Origin: JAMLHH01 sp035515235
Lineage (GTDB): Bacteria > Bacteroidota > Bacteroidia > Chitinophagales > JADIYW01
DNA length: 64,000 bases
Reading direction: 5' to 3'
Assembly (NCBI GenBank): GCA_035515235.1
Contig: DATJBS010000069.1
Span: forward strand, 1 to 64,000
A program made the position numbers and the translations under genes. Under the pieces are notes generated by a model. The model saw only the letters and a list, made by a program, of their open reading frames with translations, made no database searches and had not been told where the DNA came from. Below, piece after piece: positions 45,021-52,794 of the stretch; within the stretch, counting starts at the first letter, position 1, and each line of letters begins with the position of its first letter.

Positions 45021-45329
45021 ATGGAAAAGGCAAACAATAATCAAATCAATATTGAACTTCCTGAAGATATAGCAGAGGGAGAATACAGTAATTTAGCTAT
45101 TATCACTCACTCTAATCAAGAATTCATATTGGATTTTGTGAGAATGACTCCGGGAACTCCTAAGGCAAAGGTGAAATCTAGAATCATCATAACTCCTCAA
45201 CATGCTAAAAGATTCATGAGAGCTCTAGCAGATAATGTAAGGAAATTTGAACAAGCTCATGGAGAGATTCAAGATATGGAAGCTCCTACAATGCCTATTC
45301 AATTTGGCGGGCCTACCACAAAAGCATAA
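45021..45329 (+). CDS. DUF3467 family protein
   Basis: A 102-residue protein from the ATG at 45021 (a TTG at 45012 is in frame). The family core INIELPEDIAEGEYSNLAII, then NQEFILDFVRMTPG and the basic AKVKSRIIITPQHAKRF, fits DUF3467, small cytoplasmic proteins of unknown role common next to rpoC in Bacteroidota. It lies just after the rpoC terminator and 15 bp before the MarR gene. Confidence 0.85.
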   Translation: MEKANNNQINIELPEDIAEGEYSNLAIITHSNQEFILDFVRMTPGTPKAKVKSRIIITPQHAKRFMRALADNVRKFEQAHGEIQDMEAPTMPIQFGGPTTKA

Positions 45330-45344
45330 GATTAATCATTTTTA

Positions 45345-45818
45345 ATGTCGAGCATAGGAGAAGAGATTCATCAGAAAGAGTTTAAATCTGTTTATGTAAA
45401 AACAGAGGTGAACATATTGTTTACTGCTGGATGGATAGAAAATAATAATAACAAGTTTTTTAAACTGTATGATATTTCTATGCAACAGTTTAATGTATTG
45501 CGCATTTTAAGAGGACAATATCCTCAACCTGTCATGCTTAGTTTAATTACTGAGAGAATGATAGATAAAATGTCTAATGCCACGCGATTAGTAGAAAAAT
45601 TACGTATCAAAGGATATGTTTCCAGAGAATTAAATACAAGCAATCGTCGACAAGTTGATATTTTAATCACTGAAAGCGGATTAGAATTATTAGCTCAAAT
45701 AGATCTGAACTTCTCAGGTCTAGAAGATAAGTATAAGAAACTTTCACTCGAAGAAGCAGAAATACTCAATCAACTTTTAGATAAATTGAGAGGAGAAGAA
45801 AACGTACATCCAATTTAA
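45345..45818 (+). CDS. MarR family transcriptional regulator
   Basis: A 157-residue winged-helix regulator. The DNA-binding core runs from ISMQQFNVLRILRG through SLITERMIDKMSNATRLVEKL to the wing GYVSRELNTSNRRQVDILIT. The N- and C-terminal helices would form the dimer. It has no adjacent divergent target gene; it follows DUF3467 and precedes a small membrane protein. The ligand is unknown. Confidence 0.9.
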   Translation: MSSIGEEIHQKEFKSVYVKTEVNILFTAGWIENNNNKFFKLYDISMQQFNVLRILRGQYPQPVMLSLITERMIDKMSNATRLVEKLRIKGYVSRELNTSNRRQVDILITESGLELLAQIDLNFSGLEDKYKKLSLEEAEILNQLLDKLRGEENVHPI

Positions 45819-45870
45819 AATCATCAAAAATTTACATTAAACTAAGCATTCATTGCGCAATCTCCTATTT

Positions 45871-46053
45871 ATGAAATTCAAATATTTTATTCCATTATTG
45901 ACTTGGCTAATTCCTACAATAATCATTTCAATAATCATGTTTCAATCAGAACCATTAACTAAGATACAGTACTATGGTTTTACTGCTTTAATAATATCTT
46001 CTTGCTTGACTTATCTTACAGGGTTGAAATTAGCTTTGAAAGATAAAGAGTAA
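45871..46053 (+). CDS. Small two-helix membrane protein of unknown function
   Basis: A 60-residue protein from the ATG at 45871; a TTG at 45853 would add six residues. Two hydrophobic helices (about residues 5-24 and 33-52) are joined by a short polar turn and followed by a basic/acidic tail (KLALKDKE). It lies 52 bp after the MarR gene and could be co-transcribed. I do not recognise a family. Confidence 0.5.
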   Translation: MKFKYFIPLLTWLIPTIIISIIMFQSEPLTKIQYYGFTALIISSCLTYLTGLKLALKDKE

Positions 46054-46060
46054 GAGCTTT

Positions 46061-47206
46061 TTAATTCTCAATATTCTTCAGTAAACTCATAAATTCTTGA
46101 GCATCTTCTAATGTATTCATGATTCCTAGACTGATACGAATAGTATGATGTGCTTGTTCTTTAGTTAATCCCATTGCAAGTAATACATGAGAAGGTTGTG
46201 GATCAGCACTGCTACAAGCTGAACCGGTAGAAATTCCTATGCGGTGCTTAATGCATTTAATTACAGTTTCAGCTTTAATGTGATAAAGTTGTACATTGAT
46301 AGTATTGGGTAATCTGTTGACATCTTGTGCTATAATTTTACCGATATTGTTTTTGACAATTTCCTCTTCTAAATATTTCCTAATAGGAAGTATTTTTTCC
46401 TCATAATCTTTAATGAATTCGGGAACAAGCTCGCTCGCTTTGCCCAAGCCTACAATTCCTGGAACATTCAAAGTTCCTGATCTATTGCCGCGTTCATGAC
46501 CACCACCATGTAATAATGCGTCTATGGTGACTCTAGGACTTCTACGTCTGAGATATAAAGCTCCAACACCTTTTGGTCCATAAAACTTATGTGCGCTCAA
46601 TGCCATGACATCTATCCCTAATTCTTGAACATCTACTTTGATTTTGCCGACAGCTTGAGTTGCATCGCAAATTAAAATTGAATTTTTATCGTGGACAATT
46701 TTCGCAATCTCTTGAATGGGTTGAAGAACACCCGTCTCATTATTAGCCAACATTGTAATGACAGCCACCGTATCTGTACGTATTGCAAGAGTTAATTCTT
46801 CTAAATCAATTAATCCATTTTTATCAACATTCAGATAAGTGATTTCAGCACCTTGAGTTGCTATCCATTTTAAAGTATCTAAAACTGCTTTGTGTTCTGT
46901 AGGCAGAGTCACAAAATGCTTTCCTTTAACGTGATAGCGCCAAAAGATTCCTTTAATAGTTGTGTTAAGCGCTTCTGTAGCACCGGAAGTAAAAGAAATT
47001 TCTTGCTCAATACAATTGATAATCTGAGCTACATTTTCTTTGGCTTGATCTACCGCATGTTTTGCTTGTAATCCCAAACCATAAGTGATACTTGCTGCGT
47101 TACCAAAGCTTTCGCTGAAGTAAGGAAGCATAGTTTCTAATACTTTTGGATGTACAGGAGTCGTAGCATTATTGTCAAAATATATAAATCGAGAATTTTC
47201 GGACAT
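46061..47206 (-). CDS. Cysteine desulfurase (NifS/IscS family)
   Basis: A 381-residue class V aminotransferase-type PLP enzyme from the ATG at 47206 (MSENSRFIYFDNNATTP). The frame upstream is open but lacks family similarity. The PLP lysine is in LSAHKFYGPKGVG near residue 200, and the persulfide-forming Cys is in STGSACSSADPQPSHVL near residue 325. It removes sulfur from cysteine for iron-sulfur or thio-modification of tRNA. It looks like the IscS group and not the SufS group. Its start is divergent from the epimerase gene, 58 bp away. Confidence 0.93.
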   Translation of the reverse strand: MSENSRFIYFDNNATTPVHPKVLETMLPYFSESFGNAASITYGLGLQAKHAVDQAKENVAQIINCIEQEISFTSGATEALNTTIKGIFWRYHVKGKHFVTLPTEHKAVLDTLKWIATQGAEITYLNVDKNGLIDLEELTLAIRTDTVAVITMLANNETGVLQPIQEIAKIVHDKNSILICDATQAVGKIKVDVQELGIDVMALSAHKFYGPKGVGALYLRRRSPRVTIDALLHGGGHERGNRSGTLNVPGIVGLGKASELVPEFIKDYEEKILPIRKYLEEEIVKNNIGKIIAQDVNRLPNTINVQLYHIKAETVIKCIKHRIGISTGSACSSADPQPSHVLLAMGLTKEQAHHTIRISLGIMNTLEDAQEFMSLLKNIEN

Positions 47207-47264
47207 GATAAGAAATACTGTTCTAGTTAAAAATACACACAAACGATGTATTTTGTGCAGTAAG

Positions 47265-47663
47265 ATGAAACAGATTGATCATATAGGCATTGCAGTCAAT
47301 AATACAGAAGAAGGAATTCAGATGTTTAATGCGATTTTGGGAATAGAGCCTTTCCATAAAGAGGAAATCGTAAGTCAAAAATTGATTGCTACTTTTTACA
47401 AGATAGGTCCTACAAAAATTGAATTATTAGAACCTACGTCTCCCGATAGTTCGGTTGGTAAATTTTTAGCTTCCAAAGGTTCTGGAGTTCATCATGTAGC
47501 TTTTGAAGTAGAAAATATTGTGGAGGAAATGGAAAGAATGAAATCTGAAGGTTTCAAGCCATTGACTGAAAAACCATATGTTGGAGCTTTGGGGAAATTG
47601 GTGTGCTTTTTTCATCCTAAATCTACAGGAGGCACTTTGATAGAGTTGTGTCAGAAGCAGTAA
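47265..47663 (+). CDS. mce: Methylmalonyl-CoA epimerase
   Basis: A 132-residue vicinal-oxygen-chelate enzyme from the ATG at 47265 (MKQIDHIGIAV). The metal ligands are visible as H5 (QIDHIGIAV), the His in GVHHVAFEV, and the Glu in GTLIELCQK. It interconverts the R and S forms of methylmalonyl-CoA in propionate metabolism. It is divergent from the cysteine desulfurase gene. Other members of the VOC family are possible but length and motif fit MCE well. Confidence 0.93.
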   Translation: MKQIDHIGIAVNNTEEGIQMFNAILGIEPFHKEEIVSQKLIATFYKIGPTKIELLEPTSPDSSVGKFLASKGSGVHHVAFEVENIVEEMERMKSEGFKPLTEKPYVGALGKLVCFFHPKSTGGTLIELCQKQ

Positions 47664-47970
47664 TAGAGTGATGAGTATTAAAAAAGTGATGAATTATAAG
47701 TGATGAGATATGAGTTCTTTTTAACGAAAAGCAATTAAAATCTTAAAGATTTAAATTTTAATAAATACCTAGAGATTCTTCACTTCGACAGGCTCAGTGA
47801 CCACACTTCGTCAGAACGTCATTTTTCAATAGTTAAATGACAATGGTCAAAACGGTCTACTGTCTGCGGTCTTTCTGTCTAACGTCTTTTTATATATTGC
47901 CTAAATTATCTTAATTTCTAAATGGTTTACAATACGCTTTTGTACTTTTAACATTGCACTTACAATTATT
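47664..47970. repeat. Intergenic stretch with dispersed Bacteroidota repeats
   Basis: No gene is seen in this 307-bp stretch. It holds GTGATGAGTATTA-like and GTGATGAGATATGAG text (47670-47720), then GAGATTCTTCACTTCGACAG and GCTCAGTGACC (47772-47802), then short GTCTnnNGTCT repeats (47850-47885). The middle part is a sequence I recall as a repeat between genes in many Bacteroidota genomes. Confidence 0.5.
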
Positions 47971-49401
47971 ATGAATACTAACATTTTATCTCAATTATAT
48001 ACTTCTTTCTTTCATCAATCTCCCAAAGAGATTATAAAACTACCTCAAGCTGGTTCAGATAGGACGTATTACAGATTATCTGATGATTTAAATACAGCTG
48101 TCGGTGTAGTCAATCACGATCAAAGAGAAAATGAAATTTTTATACATTTAGCTCAGCATTTTAAATCGAAAGGAGTTAATGTTCCAGAAATTTATGGTGT
48201 TTCTGAAGATGGATTATTGTATTTACAAGAAGACTTAGGGAGTACAGCATTATATGATTTAGTGAAAGGACAACCTTTTACAGAAGAAATTGAAAGCTTA
48301 TACAAAGACACTTTATCAGCATTAATCGATTTGCAAATAGATGGAGCAAAAGACTTTGATTTTAATATTTGTTATCCAGTTCAGGAATTTGATAGAACGA
48401 GTATGTTTTGGGATTTGAATTCTTTTAAATATTATTTCGTCAGACCTTTGCGAGTTTTGTTTAATGAGACCAATTTGCAAAAAGATTTTCATCATTTGAC
48501 ACAATGGTTATTGGAAGAGCCTCATCAGTATTTTATGATGAGAGATTGCCAATCCAGAAACGTAATGATAAAAGGCGAGGTTCCGTATTTTATAGATTTT
48601 CAAGGAGGAAGAAAAGGTGCTTTGCAATATGATGTAGCGTCCTTGTTATGGCAAGCTGGTGCACAAATCCCTATGGATAAACGAGCTGATTTGTTAGAGT
48701 TTTATCTGCAACAAGTGTCAGAGAAAATTTCAATTACAGATGCAGAAGAATTTAGAAACAGATATTATGGTTTTCTGCTCATCAGAATGTTGCAAGTTTT
48801 AGGAGCGTATGGTTTTAGAGGATTGTTTGAAGGAAGAAGTCATTTTATAGAAAGTATTCCTCCAGCTTTGAAAAATATCGATTGGTTCATGAAGAATATT
48901 CAACTACCGATTGAGTTGCCCGAAATCTATAAAGTGTTATCGAATATTGTTCAACATGAAAGATTCCAAACTCCAGCTTGGCAAAAGAAAGATAAAAAGC
49001 TAAAAATAGCTGTCAATAGTTTTTCTTTCAAAAGAGGACTTCCAAAAGACTTAAGTGGAAATGGAGGTGGATTTATTTTTGATTGTAGAGGAATTCACAA
49101 TCCTGGCAGATACGAACCGTATAAAAAATTGACTGGAAAAGATCCTGAAGTGATTAGTTTTCTCAAGTCTAAAAGTAAAATTCAAGAATTTTTAGATGTC
49201 ATTTTCAAAACAATAGACATCAACGTTCAAGATTATTTGGAAAGAGATTTTGAAAATCTACAAATCAATTTTGGTTGTACTGGCGGCCAACATCGTTCTG
49301 TTTATAGTGCCGAAGCTACGAAACAGTATATTGAAAGCAAGTACGGTATTCCTGTAGAAATTCATCATGTAGAACAAGAACTAAAAGGAAATTTTATCTA
49401 A
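47971..49401 (+). CDS. Bifunctional AmgK-type sugar kinase fused to RapZ C-terminal domain
   Basis: A 476-residue fusion. Residues 1-320 are an aminoglycoside-phosphotransferase-like kinase. The catalytic loop is R-D192-C-Q-S-R-N197, with Asp and Asn kept and the usual His before Asp replaced by Arg; D209 (IDFQGG) is the Mg ligand. Residues 345-476 match the RapZ C-terminal domain: SFSFKRGLP, FDCRGIHNPGRYEPYKKLTG and GCTGGQHRSVY. In RapZ that domain binds glucosamine-6-phosphate. The next gene is MurU-like, so by analogy with Pseudomonas AmgK-MurU the kinase probably phosphorylates N-acetylmuramate or N-acetylglucosamine at C1 in wall recycling. The two genes overlap by 1 bp. Confidence 0.85.
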   Translation: MNTNILSQLYTSFFHQSPKEIIKLPQAGSDRTYYRLSDDLNTAVGVVNHDQRENEIFIHLAQHFKSKGVNVPEIYGVSEDGLLYLQEDLGSTALYDLVKGQPFTEEIESLYKDTLSALIDLQIDGAKDFDFNICYPVQEFDRTSMFWDLNSFKYYFVRPLRVLFNETNLQKDFHHLTQWLLEEPHQYFMMRDCQSRNVMIKGEVPYFIDFQGGRKGALQYDVASLLWQAGAQIPMDKRADLLEFYLQQVSEKISITDAEEFRNRYYGFLLIRMLQVLGAYGFRGLFEGRSHFIESIPPALKNIDWFMKNIQLPIELPEIYKVLSNIVQHERFQTPAWQKKDKKLKIAVNSFSFKRGLPKDLSGNGGGFIFDCRGIHNPGRYEPYKKLTGKDPEVISFLKSKSKIQEFLDVIFKTIDINVQDYLERDFENLQINFGCTGGQHRSVYSAEATKQYIESKYGIPVEIHHVEQELKGNFI

Positions 49402-50102
49402 TGAAAGCGATGATTTTTGCTGCTGGTTTAGGCACGAGATTGAGACCTATTACTGATACTGTTCCGAAAGCGATGGTGGAAGTAGGTCATCAACCTATGT
49501 TAAAACTTGTTTTGGATAGATGTCATCAATCAGGAATCACTCAAGTCGTGGTCAATGTTCATTATCTACCAGAAGTGATTACAGATTTCTTGAAAACATA
49601 TTACAGTCCAGGAATGCAAGTTTTCATCTCTGACGAATCAGATGAAATATTAGAAACAGGTGGCGGCTTATTGAAAGCAAAAGATTTTTTTAATGATGGT
49701 CAACCTTTTTTAATTGCGAATGCTGATGTTTTGACGAATATTGATATTCCAATGTTTTTTGAAGCACATCAAAGATTAGGAGGAGTAGCTACACTAGCTG
49801 TTAGAGATAGAAATACAAGCAGAAAGCTTTTGTTTGGACTAGATGGAAGGCTGCAAGGCCGAGCTAATGGAGAAGACGGTGTAGAGCTGGCTTTTAGCGG
49901 ATATCATATCGTCAGCCCAGAAATATTTAACTATATCACTAGAACTGGAAAGTTTTCTATTATGGAGGCATATTTAGATATCTGTCAAGAGCATTCCATT
50001 TTTGCATATCCTCATCAAGATGATATTTGGATAGATATTGGTACGGTAGATAAATTGAAGGAAGCCAATTTAGTGTATGAAAAGAATAAGGGTTTGTTTT
50101 GA
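49401..50102 (+). CDS. murU: MurU-like sugar-1-phosphate nucleotidyltransferase
   Basis: A 233-residue nucleotidyltransferase. It starts KAMIFAAGLGTRLRPITDTVPKAMV, with the G-x-G-T-R nucleotide loop at 9-14 and the active-site Lys; ETGGGLLKA and LIANADVLTNID match the MurU/GlmU-N layout. It should join a nucleotide (UTP by analogy) to N-acetylmuramate-1-phosphate. The start codon overlaps the stop of the kinase gene (TAATG), so the two are translationally coupled. A mannose-1-phosphate guanylyltransferase is the main alternative. Confidence 0.82.
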   Translation: MKAMIFAAGLGTRLRPITDTVPKAMVEVGHQPMLKLVLDRCHQSGITQVVVNVHYLPEVITDFLKTYYSPGMQVFISDESDEILETGGGLLKAKDFFNDGQPFLIANADVLTNIDIPMFFEAHQRLGGVATLAVRDRNTSRKLLFGLDGRLQGRANGEDGVELAFSGYHIVSPEIFNYITRTGKFSIMEAYLDICQEHSIFAYPHQDDIWIDIGTVDKLKEANLVYEKNKGLF

Positions 50103-50104
50103 AA

Positions 50105-50626
50105 TTAAAATTTAAACGAACTCATCATTTTCTTAATAATTGGAGAAAGTATTTCTGCTTCATTTTGATTATATGAAGCATTAATAGCATACTCATATTT
50201 ACCAGAGCTGTAAATATATAATTCTGAAATAAGAAATTTTCCTGTGCTAAGTAGAGATTTCATTTTTATATAATAACATTCTTTGTTATTTAATGAACGT
50301 CGTTCTTTTAATAATATATCAACACTTTTAAAGTTAGAATTTTTAAAACCATTGGCTAATTGAGTTGTAGATAGTTTTTCGATTTCTTTTATATAACCTT
50401 CTGTAGAAAATTGCGTAGAACTAACGGAAACAATAAAGGAATTTCCATTTCCATCTATTAATTTGAAATCTATGTTGGGCATATAATAGACATCCTTTAT
50501 CTTCCAGATTTCAGGATAACTTAATGTATATCCGTATTTAGAACTTTTAAATGTATTCTGTGCATTTAATTGAAAGGTCATAAAGCACATCAAAGCCAAA
50601 AATAAAATTTTAATATTTTTATTCAT
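50105..50626 (-). CDS. Secreted PsbP/DcrB-like protein
   Basis: A 173-residue protein with a signal peptide ending near residue 22 (QLNAQ). The sequence SSKYGYTLSYPEIWKI and the later NGNSFIVSVSSTQF resemble the small PsbP/DcrB fold that many Bacteroidota export. No function is assigned. It is convergent with the murU-like gene. Confidence 0.65.
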   Translation of the reverse strand: MNKNIKILFLALMCFMTFQLNAQNTFKSSKYGYTLSYPEIWKIKDVYYMPNIDFKLIDGNGNSFIVSVSSTQFSTEGYIKEIEKLSTTQLANGFKNSNFKSVDILLKERRSLNNKECYYIKMKSLLSTGKFLISELYIYSSGKYEYAINASYNQNEAEILSPIIKKMMSSFKF

Positions 50627-50729
50627 TTTAGAATGATTTTAGTTTGAAAAAATATCAGCTAATGGAAATATTCGATAACTCATTTTTAAAATTAGTTCTA
50701 ATAAAAATAATCATTTAAACTATTAATTC

Positions 50730-50840
50730 CATCTCCATTTATGAGCAATATCACGCGCAAAGGATAGTAGTGATATCGTAACGAAGTGGAGATACAAACG
50801 GATAGCCTGACCCGCAACGAAGTAGAGGGATGCGCCCAAA
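50730..50840 (+). repeat. Dispersed intergenic repeat
   Basis: In a 235-bp gene-free stretch, ATATCAC (50748-50754) and GTGATAT are inverted. Then come AACGAAGTGGAGATACAAACG, GGATAGCCTGACCCGCAACG, AAGTAGAGGGATGCGCCC. The end matches the repeat at 30124-30240 in the opposite direction. I recall such text as a family widespread between Bacteroidota genes. Confidence 0.6.
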
Positions 50841-50861
50841 TTTTAAAAAAAGAAGAGATCT

Positions 50862-52118
50862 CTAAGTTTTCCTTTCTTTTTTCTTAGCTGCAGGGAAAAG
50901 AATATTATTCAAAATCAATCTGTATCCTGGAGAATTTGGATGAAGATTTAAATCTGTTGGAGGGTCACCTACTAAGTGCCTATAATCTTCGGGATCATGG
51001 CCACCGTAGAAAGTCCATGTTCCTTTTCCAATATTGCCATGAATATATCTCGCTTCATTAAATGCTTTGTTCTCTCCTAGAATTAAAACGTCCTTTTTAA
51101 TCAATGGCTTTTTGAAAGCTGTCGTTTGCCCCATAAATCCTTTGATGAGGTTGGTGTGGTTCTGTGTCAACATAGTAGGTACTTGATCCCACTTTGCGGA
51201 GAATTCAAATATGCTAAAGAAGTCCATTTTTTCCTCTACGGGACGAATACCGGGCACATCAATATCTGAATACTCGTATTCCATAGGATTGGTAACGAGC
51301 TTAAAGTTTTCAAACGCAAATGTTTTACTGTAATCCAACTTTTCTTGAGCCTGAGGATCCATCGGGTCTCCATCAAATACTTGGTGGCAAATATCTACGC
51401 CTTCTGCCGATAATGCAATATCATAAGAATCCGTAGCAGAACACATCGCAAACATAAAACCTCCTCCAACAACAAATTCTTTCACCTTTTTAGACACCGC
51501 TAATTTCTCTTGTGAAACCTTAGCAAAACCTCTTTTCTTTGCTAATTCTTCCGCATCTTTTTGTTGCTGAATATACCAAGGAGCATTTCTATAATTGGCG
51601 AAAAATTTACCATATTGACCTGTAAAGTCCTCATGATGTAGATGCAACCAATCATAAAGTACCAATTCGTCGTCTAGTATTTCTTCGTCATAAATAACAG
51701 TATAAGGAATCTCTGCGTAGGTCAGAACTAATGTCACAGCATCATCCCAAGGCAATTTTCCTGGCGGACTATAAACAGCCACTTTGGGTGCTTTCTCCAA
51801 TCGGACTGCGTCCATATTGATTTCAGGTTGGGCGATTTCATCTAAAATAGAAGACATAGAAGCGTCGGCTATATTTTGATATTTCACTCCTCGAATCAGA
51901 CATTCTTTCTCTAAAAATGTATTGGATTTAATAGCGAAACTTCCACCTTTATAATTGAGTAGCCAATCTACTTCTACTCCCTTTTCTAATGCTAGAAATG
52001 CAATTCCATATGCTTTAAGATGATTCGTTTGGGTTTCGTCCATAGGAATCAAAGTGTAAGCAGCATGTATATACTGCACGAAAAACATGGTAATAATGAA
52101 AGAAAGGCATTTTTGCAT
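50862..52118 (-). CDS. Secreted GATase1-like protein (Bacteroidota family often labelled asparagine synthetase B)
   Basis: A 418-residue protein with a signal peptide (residues 1-19). The part from about 112 looks like a class I glutamine-amidotransferase fold: KVAVYSPPGKLPWDDAV, TYAEIPYTVIYDEEI, and a nucleophile-elbow-like FVVGGGFMFAMCSATDSYD with C226 in the position of the active Cys. The C-terminal GKGTWTFYGGHDPEDYRH is typical of related proteins. I recall close relatives being annotated asparagine synthetase B, but there is no AsnB ATP-pyrophosphatase domain. It should act outside the cytoplasm. Its role is unknown. Confidence 0.65.
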   Translation of the reverse strand: MQKCLSFIITMFFVQYIHAAYTLIPMDETQTNHLKAYGIAFLALEKGVEVDWLLNYKGGSFAIKSNTFLEKECLIRGVKYQNIADASMSSILDEIAQPEINMDAVRLEKAPKVAVYSPPGKLPWDDAVTLVLTYAEIPYTVIYDEEILDDELVLYDWLHLHHEDFTGQYGKFFANYRNAPWYIQQQKDAEELAKKRGFAKVSQEKLAVSKKVKEFVVGGGFMFAMCSATDSYDIALSAEGVDICHQVFDGDPMDPQAQEKLDYSKTFAFENFKLVTNPMEYEYSDIDVPGIRPVEEKMDFFSIFEFSAKWDQVPTMLTQNHTNLIKGFMGQTTAFKKPLIKKDVLILGENKAFNEARYIHGNIGKGTWTFYGGHDPEDYRHLVGDPPTDLNLHPNSPGYRLILNNILFPAAKKKERKT

Positions 52119-52171
52119 GGTCTAATTTACTAATTTCATTTAATGATGTTCCTCTTAATAATTTCTAAAAA

Positions 52172-52723
52172 ATGTTATTGAAGATTTTCTCTTCTTTTAT
52201 TCAGGACGGAATGATGTTATTGATGTCAGTTGCAGACCAAATTGCATTCTTTCATGGAGTTAATTTGATACAGAATTTAACTTTGTTGGTTTGTTTTGTG
52301 ATTGGTCCCTGGCAATTTATTCCCATTTTATATAGAAGAAAACCAACACTTCATTTTGCTTTAGGTAATGTATATGTCATGCTGGTCTTAATTCTATCTG
52401 CACCGACTTTAATCGTCTCAGCTTTTGGTGAAGATGGTATTTTAAAGATATTGTATGTTTTAATATTGGGAGCAATCTGGTGGTGGACTACTCGAAGAGG
52501 TATCTTTTATATTTCAAATAAAAAGTGGTTGCTTCATTTGAAATGGATGATAGGAAGTTATTTAACGCTGATTAATATTGTAGTGTTGAAGTTAGTCGTT
52601 CATTTTCAAGCTCATATGATTATATCGTATTTATTAGGAGCTTCTTCATTATTACTGTTTTATGCTTTAGCCCAATCTGCTCTACCTCAAAAGATATTAA
52701 AGTCTTATTTGAAAATGGAATAG
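52172..52723 (+). CDS. DUF2306-like integral membrane protein
   Basis: A 183-residue protein with five hydrophobic helices. The segment RKPTLHFALGNVYVMLVLI and the later KKWLLHLKWMIGSY place conserved His residues near helix ends, as in the DUF2306 family. No enzymatic role is known. It is divergent from the GATase1-like gene (53 bp between) and convergent with glyS. Confidence 0.7.
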   Translation: MLLKIFSSFIQDGMMLLMSVADQIAFFHGVNLIQNLTLLVCFVIGPWQFIPILYRRKPTLHFALGNVYVMLVLILSAPTLIVSAFGEDGILKILYVLILGAIWWWTTRRGIFYISNKKWLLHLKWMIGSYLTLINIVVLKLVVHFQAHMIISYLLGASSLLLFYALAQSALPQKILKSYLKME

Positions 52724-52741
52724 TAATTGACATGCTGGAAT

Positions 52742-52768
52742 AAAAAAAGCCATCTACAAGAGATGGCT
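52742..52768 (-). terminator. Intrinsic terminator after glyS
   Basis: AGCCATCT (52748-52755) and AGATGGCT (52761-52768) pair. A run of seven As (52742-52748 region) on the plus strand gives the U tail on the minus-strand transcript. Confidence 0.85.
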
Positions 52769-52794
52769 GATTATTATTGATATCTAAGAACAGT

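Noticed and set aside
45853..45870. TTG start for the small membrane protein
   Set aside because: It cannot be excluded, but the ATG at 45871 gives a natural short N-terminus before the first helix.
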